A model generated the notes under the pieces. It was given only the letters and a program-made list of their open reading frames with translations, was not told the DNA's origin and did no database searches. A DNA stretch of 64,000 bases from Polytrichum commune (Eukaryota; Streptophyta; Polytrichopsida; Polytrichales; Polytrichaceae): assembly GCA_950295325.1 (NCBI GenBank), contig OX485804.1, positions 19,528,001 through 19,592,000 on the forward strand. The letters are read 5' to 3'. The position numbers and the translations under genes were made by a program. Shown piece by piece: positions 1 to 11,603 of the stretch; position 1 is the first letter of the stretch; each line of letters begins with the position of its first letter.

Positions 1-3000
1 TATGTCATAGGTACCGTGTATATCTACTCATGAAAAAAATTTGATAAACTTTTGGCCCATTTTGGTGGTGCAACTTACCAAAAGAAGATTTTTTTTGGTC
101 GCACGTGGTGTTCAACTTGACAATGGAGTGATCTCTCCATGTTTTAGTGTTCCAGTAAGAGGTTGATCAAGAATACATTGCATCGTGGAGGACCAAGGTT
201 ACCTCTTTTGGCAAAGAATTGCCAAATTATATTAGCCATGTAATGCCAAACTTGTTGAGCCAACTTTAACTGAAGAAAATGTGCTCCACTGATTCCACCA
301 AAATGAGCCACAATTGGGGCAATTTTTATCTATCTTTGCCAAATGCCGTCCACACCATTCGTTCACAACCCACCGCCTCGTGAATAACAAACATGAGGAA
401 GGCCATTTCCTTTTGAGGGTTGTGCTTGTGCCAAATGGTATTCCAACTCAGAGAGGTAGAGGGAGGAATGTCATTGTTCGAGTCACGGTTCCAGTTGCCA
501 TGAATGGACTTCTTGAGAGTATGTTGAGTAGTAATCCATTTCCGACCAAGCTTGATTCAGTATGCAAGGAAAGGAGCAACCACATGAAATAATTGAGCTA
601 ACAAGGCGGTGCAATCAACAACGTTTAGTCGTAATTCAAGGCCACTTCATTGTTGTTGCTTGAGGCTCGAAAGTTGGGACTTTGCTAGCATGGGCAGGAG
701 TTGGGACCCCATGTGAATCGGCCCTTATATTCAGTACTACTATATGGAGGATGACTATATATCTTATAGCATCTCATCGGTGCATTGTTATTTTTTAAGA
801 TTATCAACAATTGTCCCATTTTCATAACAAGTTATGTGAGACCACAATAACATAAGAAGTTGACGTGGAACATCCTCGGATCTTGCGTGGCAAAATCTCA
901 CAAAAGAATGCAACAAGCCATCCGTAAAACACTTGTAAATTTGTTTCCTTTGCTATTATGTGTCCATTACCGAGCCAAATGTACAAATATTGGGATGGAG
1001 GTCATTATGTCGGGGCCGAACACTCTTAAAAAATGTGGTCATGTCACCTGGCATAGTGCACTCCTTAGTTTTCATTTTAAAAGAAAAATGTATAATTTCT
1101 TTACACAAGGGATTTCCCTTCGAATCGTGCATGTCAAGATTTTCGGACACTACCCTTGGGTTGTCACACCTCAGGCAATGCCCTTGAATCTTGGAATGCA
1201 CTCCTCTTAGGGCATTTCCCTACACCAAGAGACTCACTTCATTCAAAAGTGAACCATCACTTTCCATTGAGGATTTTGAGTAACAAGCTTCTACTAGAAT
1301 CTTATTGATGCCAAAACAAATATTTAATGGCATTTTTAAAGATATCATATCACCGTTATGACATACTAGAAAGTGACACAAAGCTTAGTTGAATCTTGCG
1401 TGGCAAATTGTGATGAAAATGAAGTTCCGAGCCACATGGAAACTTCTTACTATAGGTGATGAGCATGTTTTACACAAACTAAATAAAAGTTTGAGCAAAG
1501 TGCCATGTGTCACTTTCATATATACTTAGGACATGCATAACATCACATGTGTCACTTCATAATTAACATTTTGACACCAAAGTGTTGAAGTTGTTCATCA
1601 CCCTACAATGTTGGAATTTGGTGACCTCAAATTGTTAGACAAGCCAATGGGAGTGCGGTTTGTTGTGTGGTTCAAGTTTACAAGTTTGTTTACATGAACT
1701 CTGGAAAAAGGTGTCCTTGTTATCTCACCTCTTAATGTTAATTTGTAAACAATGCGATTTGAAGAAAGTTTTAAGGTTGCATTTGACACGAATTGTCAAT
1801 CACATCCTTTTTGTTTTGCGTGTTTAGTCAGCCTTGTTAAGTTCATATTGAAGTTGATAATGTTTTGAGATTGCTCAATTTTGGATTTTCTTTGGTTGTG
1901 AACCTTAACCTTGATTGTTCCAAAGTGCATTCCAATGAAATTGGAGATTTGGTACCACCTTTGATGAGCCCACTAACATCAACAATTGTTTTAATCATCC
2001 ACTTGCATGTAGGATTCAATTTCACGATGAATGTATAAGAATAAAATATCACCATATCAACAAAATCCAAAAATATCCAACAATTGCAGAGTTGAAGTTA
2101 CCAGGAAGGGCGACTAGAGAATTTTCTTATCAATTTAAACAATGGGGATGGTTTGTGAATGGGTTTGGACCTTGTATTATAAGATATACACAATCCCAAA
2201 TTTGAAAAACATATATGTGACATTTTCAATTTCCAAATTTGGAGTTCATATGCCTCTTCTAGAGGCAGTCGGATGATTGGATGATGGGCGTCTCTCTTAT
2301 TGAACTCGAATGCCCAAGTTGCTAAAGATAATCGATTCTTACAATGGGTAACTCATGCGGACAATAAAAGTTGCCTCCTTGCTCAAGTCTTGGTGATTTT
2401 TTTAAGAGGATCAAATACACTTTGAAGCAATGTTCTCCTTCATAATAAATCAAAATTCAATGGGACTTGCGCCTATTTCTTCTTGAAGTTCATAAAAGTC
2501 ACCATGCCAAGTGGGAGACTTGTATGATGATGTCAGGTGGCGATTTGAGACACTCTCCTAGCAAGAGATGATCCCTTAGATCACCGAGGGCGATAAAGGG
2601 CTAACACAAGCCCACCAACTATCTCTCCAATACTTACTCCAAAGTGGCATTGAAGGAGTTTGTGGAGTACTCCGAAGGGGCATTGAAGAGGCCCCATGAT
2701 TATAATGGGGGAGGCATCACTGCTATAATACCAATCGTTATTCTATGCATGATGACATAATCCCAAAATGTGCACAAGATAGTATTCAAAAAGTGCACTA
2801 TCAATAAAACAACCATGTACATTTTATTATAGAGCATGAAGTGCTCATGAAGAGAGAACTTTCTACCATATGCATGACTGTGATAGAGGAACCACTATAT
2901 TGTTACAACAAATAGAGTCCCATGTTCATTCAGGTCCCTTTAAATATTACATTGGACAAGTGCAAAGGGAGATGCTCTTGGTTTGAGAGACCAATCTTTA

Positions 3001-6000
3001 GGCTCGGGTACGAAACAAATGTATATCAACCCTTAAGCATCCAAGAGGCCCATACTTGGCCTCTCCATGCATAGGCTCAAGCACATTTTGCAACAAGGCA
3101 AACCTATCACTCACTATGAGAATACGAATAGGTTGTTACATTCCCCATATTAAAGACCAACCCTAAAAACATTGGGCATACTCTAGCGCATGGACCATGG
3201 CTAAGGCTTTTATAATAGTTTGGTGAAGGCAACAAAGGATGTTATTGGAGCCTCGATCAATGTGCAATTTTTTCATGCATAGAGGCATTACTTTACGATC
3301 ACCATGCGCTCTAGTGTAAGTTTTCTAAAGAAAAAGCTTCATAATCCCCTAATTACCCTTATGAAGCTTGTTGTGCAAATGTATATGCAAAAAAACACTT
3401 TACATTGGAGACATTCCCCTATGTGGAAGCAATTGATGATTGGAAGGCCGTTGATACATATATTGGCTACATATATGAGAAGCCAACGCTAGTTGCAAAG
3501 ATCGTTTTCAATGTTGCTCGTGTGTTTTATAAGTCAATAGTGTGCTTCAAGTGTTGTTTGTTGGCCTAAAATGCATGATAGTGTTGCTTGGCTTCATATT
3601 ATATGGTTGTTGGGACATGTTAACATCATTAGGGTTTACGCTCTAGAACAACCAACTTGTTGCTTACCAATTGAGGCTAATGAGAGGTTGGCTACTAGAC
3701 TCAAACGCCATGTATTGTAAATCTCACTCGCACTTTGCAATTGACTAGTTTTGTGACTATTGGAACTAGTTGGGGTTAGTTCACATTTTGTAATGTTGTT
3801 TTGTGTAAGATTTTGAAAGAAATTATAAATTGGTTTAAATGAAATTGAGACTTTTAGCTTCTTTTGTATTGACTTTATGGGGTATTGTGGCCTTACTTGT
3901 TTGAATGTGCGCATGTCCATTGTATGCTACACTAGGCAAAGCCTTTGGGTTGGGGTTCAAGTCCCCCACGCAACTCTTGATGTTCATAAATTTGCCTTGC
4001 TTAAGGAAGGGCTAGTTTTCAGTTTTTCAGTTTTGAAATATGTATATAGAAGAAAACTTTGCCACAACCTCATTAAAACACTCTGCCAAAAATTCCACTC
4101 TCTTAACCCATAAACATTTTGTATTGCCAGAAGAGGCCCTATCCACATGCGACATCACCAAAGTGTAAGGACATTTTTTGAGAGGCTTTAGGCACAATTC
4201 CACATAAGTTTAACCCCCTTTGCCACCTATTGCACGAAAATTCCTTGGTGGCATACCCTCCACTGCTGGGGCACACCTTCATTTTTTATTTTTTATTTTG
4301 AAATTCACTTGGTCTCCATTGAACAGGGAGAACCGGCTGCTACAGTTGTAGATGAACCGGTGGTGGGGTTGATCGCACCGGCATCTCCAGCTGCAACAGT
4401 GTGAAAAGTGATGGGCCCACATCTATTTCTCAACATAATCTCCAACAGTTTCACGACTAGAACCGGGTGGAAATTTTGGTGCGATGGGGCATGAGCTTTG
4501 CGAAACAATCAATTGAAGCTCAAGACTTCAGAAAAAAAAACTACCGATCATTCTAGAGGACTCTTTATTTATTATATAAAAAAGAACCAGTTCCATAAAG
4601 AAAAATGGGGAAAAAAAGATGTCAACATGTAAGAACAAGTGGAGAAACAACTTGGAAACAACTACAATATCGACCGATGATTAAGTTATGCCCCGAAATC
4701 TACCCCGACACTGCCGGTCCCCACTGAGGTGAGAACCCTTTATTTCTGTCATAAAATTCATTTCAAATTCTCGAATACTGCACTCAACTGCGGTCGCCAC
4801 TTAAGTTACCTCGGGTACACAGCCCATCGTTTTGTGTTTGGTAAGGTTACTTGCACCTATTCATTACCCTCTTAAGTAGGCTCAGCCATTGAATGCTTGG
4901 TAACATATGTTTGAATCGGGGCATCCATCTTTGCTACTTGCATCATTCGGTTGGCTTGCAGCCTTGCCAGCCAGGCTCCCTCGCCCGCACACGTGTCGCG
5001 CACGCATTGGCCGGCAAGGGAAAGAGAGAAAGAAAAAAGAGAAAAAAGAGAAGAGAAAACAAAAAAGGCACGGCACATACCTTATGCGACCAATAGCCTT
5101 TGTTATGTGGGGGTTGTGACAAGTTGGGCATCTTAACTAGCCAACGGATGTTGAACCAATCGGTATGCAAGTGAATGCACGGTTTCAATGATCGACGACA
5201 TCAATTCATGGTATCGAAGAACCCATCCGTGAACTTAAACATTGGGACACCATTCAAATACTCGTATGTGGTGGACATCTCGAGACAATAAGAGGATTTA
5301 TGTGCATTCGAATTATTCTTTCTAAACTGCATTCGATAATAGGGTGGTTTTATCTACATATGGAGATTGTTGCATGGTAATAGGTTTGAATGGCATGGAA
5401 AGCAAGTGGTATCAACCTACACTAAACAAAGTGTGTAGAGTAGTTACAGACCACATAACGTTGTTGAGCCAATATCATCTTGACCCTTTTTTCTAAATCC
5501 GTTGTTCAATCGCCATTCCTGACCCTGTCATGACGAAGAAGAAGAAGAAAAAGAAGAAAAAGAAGAAGAATTTCCGTCTCCAAAGGAGAGGTGGGAGTGA
5601 ATGTGGCCACGCCTTGTCCTATCATGAATGTAGCATGATGTGCTCCCAAGCATTGGACGAGTCCTTGAAGATAAAAGTCTATCTTTTGAAAGGATAATAA
5701 CTTGTGGTCTCATAATTAACTTAAGATATTCGAGTATGCAACTTGATGGTTTCTCCATGCACTTTTACTCCTCGTTTAAGGATTGGAAGGACACTTTCTT
5801 TACAAATGGCTTGTGAGCATCAACAAAGCATTCTTGCATCATGATTATCAAAATTCAAAGTCAACAAAGGGATTGCTAAATATAGTTGTTTACAACATGA
5901 CTTACAATGACAAAATTCAACTACAAAAGGGAAGGTCAAATTTGGCTCCTCGTGTGCCTTTGACAATCTATACAAATAAAAGTCATCAACATAATTTCTA

Positions 6001-9000
6001 GTAGTGTGTCCGAACCTCGTGTAAATGTGAAAGATGCAATTGATAACTCATGGTGGAGTTCGGAAACGCAATTGGAAAAAACCTACAATAATTCGACTAT
6101 CACAATAGGCATCGTATTTCATCTTTAATAAGTATGTGGGCTTTAATTGAGCACCACCATCCTACTTGGACGGCTTCAATAGAAATTATGTTGCTTCATA
6201 AAATACCAAAAAGTATGTATAATTTATTTTCATGAATATAACATTTAATAAGGATGTTTCGAAGAACACATCGATCTACAAATATGTTAGCTTTTTTGGA
6301 AAATATATAAGATATTTTATTCTTAAATTTGAAACCGCTTCGGTAGGACATTAGTCTTGTGATTGGACCAGGTGTGTGCTCAAAAGAAGCACTCCACTCT
6401 AGGTTTAGTAGTTAACACAAATTGGGAGGTCATGCGTAAAGAAGACATTGTGTAAAGAGGAAGAAGAGTTTACTTTTCACCTCTTGTAGGATTTGGACCT
6501 GAAGTTTGTTTCTAACACTTGACATGACAATCTTGTGATTCACAATTGCTAACTGGATTAGATAATTTGAGATCACATTCAATGACTGCGAGTGTATGTG
6601 GACTTGGACGCGTCCATCATAAGCTCGCATACCTTAGTGTCGTGATATAGTTCCCATGTGGCATTCAAATGGAACATGACTAATCGAAGGATGACACATA
6701 GCATAATTTGAGGGTAGATTAATTACACTTTATCGCAATTATGAACCTTTTGGTGAAGATCATCACACACATGTGATGCTTTTGAGTCACACTTCACATA
6801 TGAAGTGACCACCTAGGCAACACACATTAACAAAATGTGGACTTAAAAGTGCACAACATTGTAGGTGATAAACACAAGCGACACTTTAGTACCAAAATAT
6901 TGATATTTTGCTGTGACACACTATAATTTTTTGAAGGCTACTAATCGTGACACATGACACTTTATTTAGTTATCAAATCAATTTGTGTCAAACATGCTTA
7001 TCACTTACACGAATCAATTTTGGTTTCAATTCCTTAAAATTTACTAAGCAAGTAACTAAAAACAAGTGTACTACACAATTGCCATGGACGAAGTCCCCAA
7101 GGAGGGTGGACTGAAGTTTAGTATTGACCTAAAGGTCCAAATGAAGGCTACATTTAACGACTTTTGGGTCAAATTTACAAATCATGATACTATTATTGGA
7201 TTTCTAAAACCGATAAGGAAAGTCATGGGCATTGCTTTTGGACTTCAAATCATGATATAATCACGAATAGAATACCTTTTGAAAAGAATCATTACTTTTA
7301 ACTCATATTTATTTAGTTATAACAAGTATTGAAGTTTGTCTTGTATCCCTTCTCCACTTCCCCAAGGGCTATCCACCTCAAAGGAACGTTGGGTTTTATG
7401 TCCGCAATGCTCCACCACCTAGATCCTAATAACGAGCCCCATGGGACACGATATCCTTCAAGGAGCATGAAGAGAATGCTCCTTACTCTTTGAGTCAAAA
7501 AAGTAAAGATGCAACTTATCCAAAAATGCTCCTTCACAAAACTACAAATACTTAGTGTGGATAATCCATAGTTGGCTAGTAAATAATGAAGATGCAAGGT
7601 ACATGGTCGCTATACTAGGATTGGGGAGTTGGTTGATTGGCAACATCCAAAACCTAATGAATCCAATTGAGTCAAAGTCGGAAATTATGCTATTTGAACA
7701 CAATATTCTTGATTTTGAGGATAACAACAAATGTGCCAAGATTGTTGAATTTTCAATGTCAAAATTTCCAAACACAACCAAAAGAATTATATGCAAGAGG
7801 CCACTCATGCTAGTACATTATCCTACATAAAGACATATCTCATTTCTAGATTTTTGGACACAACGTTACTAAGCAACCATGTGTTATGCACACATTGTGC
7901 TTTGACAACTGAGAATGATGAAGGGATCTTTGCCAAGGTGGGTTCCCGTAAAGATGTGAATATACATGAACATGGTCAGTCATTGTTAGAACGAGCATAG
8001 GCATGGCACCATGTTGGTTGGTTGTTTGCAAGAACATTCTAACAAGCTGGTAGATCTTGCCTCTACATTCACATACGCCAATGTCTTGGGCATACTTAAG
8101 CTACAATACCCAACACCATTGCAATAAAAAGGAGGCATTCCACAAATAATGGGAAGACAACATAGAGGCTATTTAATATGTTGAACGTTACACACTCTAA
8201 ATTGTAAAGGCATATTGGTGACCTTCTAATTGTAACATTTCATGGTACACATTGGGTTTTCATTGAGACGTGTTGACCAATGCATTTCCTACATTAAATG
8301 CATTGGTATCAAAACATTGAATCTAGTGCATTTTCCATGTAAGGACTCCTTTGGGCCTTTGCCTTGAGGGGTGTTTACACTAGAAAAAATATTCAAACCA
8401 ATGCACTCTCCTATACATGATGTATTGTGTTGTTGCATTGCCTTTGCCTTGATGTTTTAATAGTTCTAGCATATTTTGTAGAGTTAATGTAGCATTTCAT
8501 TAATATGTTTTTTCCCCGTTTAGTTGTCTACGTCCATGCTTGTTGTAAGAGTGGATGTCATCTTGCTACTTATGAGGCATGTGACCTTAATTTCATCAAG
8601 GTACTTCAACTACTTTGGAAGTCCTCATTTCAAAACCCCGTAGTTGGTCAATCATCACAACCACCTACCTTCATTGGCAGACAATGAGGAACCTTCTTGA
8701 AAAGTGGCAAGGAAATCATGTTTGAGTACGTGAGTTTTGCCCAACCTATTTTAATTTAGTGTTTGTTGGTTTTGTAGATCGTCAAGTTAACCAACGCTCA
8801 TTTTGTATATCTATATGTAGTGTTGGCAAAATGATGAAGTAGTTGCCATCGCCTCCAAGGTCATTGTTGCTTGCAGGTGTATGTGGACATTGTTGCTCGT
8901 ACACAAGTGGCACAACAACATGGCCACCTTGCCAAAAATCTTGCAAGGTCAATCCCAATGTGGAGATGTTGTTCACTAAGAGGCATCGGAAGACAGTTGG

Positions 9001-10950
9001 GAAAAGTTACATAGTTGACAATACCATCCATTATATGTTTGATTGGATTGCATATGATTGGATCAAAACTTAGACTGCATTGAACTTGGCATTTTATATG
9101 CTTCCGGCTATATTTAATAGTTGCATCAATAAACGTAAAGCTTGAGCCCATTACTTGGATTTGTGTGACAATGTTTGGATTGTTGGCTTTCTCTTAAATT
9201 ACCACAAACATTGGACATTGAATTGAGTGCGCAATTTCCTCTTATACTACCAATTATGCCCAAAAACTTGAGTTTCTATGCCTCCTAAAATTCATTTCCC
9301 AAACCCATGAAGCCTACAATATGGTTCAAGGAATGTTCAATGCATGGAATGTGCATACATTTTTTTAATGAAAATATTAAAATCCAATTCCAAACCCCTC
9401 GTGCCAAGTTGCGTATGTTGGATTTTAGTAGGTTAATTGGACTTTGATTAAACTCATCACTCATATGATTAACCATTAAAGATGTTATTGTTTATGACAA
9501 GACACCATGGGTATAGGACACTAGTGGGTGTAATTTCAAATATTTTTGCTCCCTTACCACTCACAAGTTATAGCTCATTGCTCATCGCTCGCATGATAGC
9601 ACTCCTCTTATGGAATATCAATGCATTATGTGGTCAAATGCATATGCCTTGGAGAATTTCATGAATTTTTTTTAAAAACAAACTCCCTTGTGATTGTACC
9701 TTTATTGAGAGCTACCAATGTGTTTCCCACATATAGAATTCTCCTAATTGTCTACCTAGATGATGACCATATCCTCATAAAGCTCACACCTATATGAAGA
9801 TCTTGAAAAACACACTCAACATGTATATAAAACATACAATACAAGCATATTCTCGACTTTGTATGAGGAAAATTATGTCAACCTTTCATATTTCCAAGCT
9901 CACACCTTTAATAACTTGGAAGGGCGTTCAAAGTGGTTGCGGCTGGCTACTATACATACAGAGAACTCCCCGTATCTATAAATTTGAAAACTGTCAAGTA
10001 TTTGTCAATATCATTCATGTAAAAATCAAGTTAGTTGTGTTATATATTTAACACGCCTCTCATAGAGGACACATCACGTCTAAAATACAAGGAAAACACA
10101 CCAAATGTAGACACAACAATGTTCACAACACATGTAAGGCATACACATATGTTGCCATATAATGATAATTTTCTTTATTCTTTCTTCAAAATTCCAACAT
10201 CAATGGGATGTTATCCACATACTATGTACTTAGGTTTTGGAAAGGCCTCTAGAGTTGCCACCCAAATTTGCTCAATATTATCATAGAGGCATGTCATCTC
10301 TTAAAAATGGAAATTGCTACCTAAATTTGATGCCCATCAGATTTAAAGAAATGCTCAATCATGTATGTTTGATTTAGTATTATTTAAAAACCCATTCTCT
10401 CAAATAGGCCACACTAACATTTGGAACTCAAAGACACACACCTTTAGACGAATCGTGTAATATAAAATAGTCGGACACACATTCGTGTTGTTACAAGGAT
10501 GACAATTTTCTCAACCCTTTGTCCCACTTAATCCCAATAATTATGAATTGATGCCCTTGGCCTCCAATCCACCCTCAAGTTTGGCAAGTCCTTTTTGAGT
10601 GATCGCACGAGCCCACATAAAAAATGCACCCATTTTCAAGATATTACGAGTCATTCGATCTATGAATGTCAACCCAAAGTTGCCTTACAAACATGAAAAC
10701 ACACACATATGTGATGGTGTAAGAGGACACTTCTTCCCACATCTCCTTCAAAATCCCCACAACTTCCCGGGTATTGCCCTCAAACTCCAAATGTACACGA
10801 ATAATTGGGGAAGGACCTCTAGAGCGACCCCATGGACCCGTCCAAACTCGGCCACTTTACTATACGTAAGCGGCATCCCGTATCCGGGGATGTGGAAATG
10901 ACCATGTAACTATGAATACCAACCTATGCTAAATTGGGTAAGGGGTCCAT
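1..10950. other. AT-rich spacer, no recognisable gene
   Basis: About 11 kb of AT-rich DNA in which every open frame is short (under about 120 codons), unsupported by splice-site context, and not recognisable as a protein family. It contains a purine-rich run near 5,030-5,075, a GAA-rich microsatellite at about 5,533-5,570 and a T-arm-like sequence near 3,953-3,975. I see no rRNA, complete tRNA, CRISPR or long terminal repeat. It probably consists of old, decayed repeats, but I cannot classify them by eye. Confidence 0.6.
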
Positions 10951-10974
10951 AGTAAGTTGGTAAGCCTTACTAGT

Positions 10975-11603
10975 ACTTATTAACTTACCCAGACGGTCGC
11001 TGCGCCGGAAGGACCGGTGGTCGCCGGGTCGCACCAAGATCCCGAACCCGTTCCCACCGATCCGACCTCGGTCCCCAGCGAGCGATGGGGGTGGAGCTCC
11101 TCGCAATCGCAAACCCACACACACAAACGCACAGGAACACACGCCAGGCACCAAACACCAAACACAAAAACAAAACCCAAGGAATGAAGGAAGGAGAAGT
11201 AGGAGCAATGATGTGAGCCAAGCGAAGCCAAGGTAAGCCAGTATTCGGGAGGACGATTCCACAATCGCTCGCAGGCAGGCAGGCTTTTAGGGTAGGAGGA
11301 CGCTTCTCCCACGATGCACGCAGCGATCGGAGCGAGATCGGGAGCAGGCATGGAGGGGGCGGAGTGGTAGCTGAGCATGCGGGCATGGGGGGAGGATGAG
11401 GGGCGGGGGTAGGGTGGAGCGATCTGGGATGGTTTGTAGGCGCCAGGGTTTGGGCGGGGGCGGGACGGGACGACGCCAGGCGATGCGGGGAGAGTTGCGC
11501 AGGAGCAGGAAGCAGCAGAGGATGCGCAGGAGGAGGCTGGCGCTGGAGTAGGGGCGGGCGGGTGGGAAAGCGGAGCGAGCTGGAGGAAATTGGGGCTTCA
11601 GAG
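10975..11603 (+). promoter_or_regulatory. GC-rich upstream and 5' leader region of kinase copy A
   Basis: Base composition switches abruptly from AT-rich to strongly GC-rich at about 10,980, just ahead of the PBL27-like gene. The last 333 bases before the start codon (from 11,271) appear identical to the leader of copy B. Upstream of the GGCA-repeat junction at 11,271 the two flanks are unrelated, so the two genes probably have different distal promoters but the same proximal leader. I see no convincing TATA box. The transcription start is not determined. Confidence 0.5.

Noticed and set aside
3953-3975. tRNA T-arm-like sequence (TGGGGTTCAAGTCCCCA)
   Set aside because: The T stem-loop is good, but no D arm, anticodon arm or acceptor stem could be found around it; chance or a very old tRNA/SINE fragment.
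5528-5758. Open frame ending in a serine run
   Set aside because: The run is a GAA microsatellite read on the other strand; nothing else supports coding.
11562-11603. Open frame upstream of the kinase start suggesting 14 extra residues
   Set aside because: The frame opens at GTG, not ATG; the first ATG in frame is the MGCFPC start with the lipid-anchor signature. The same applies to copy B.
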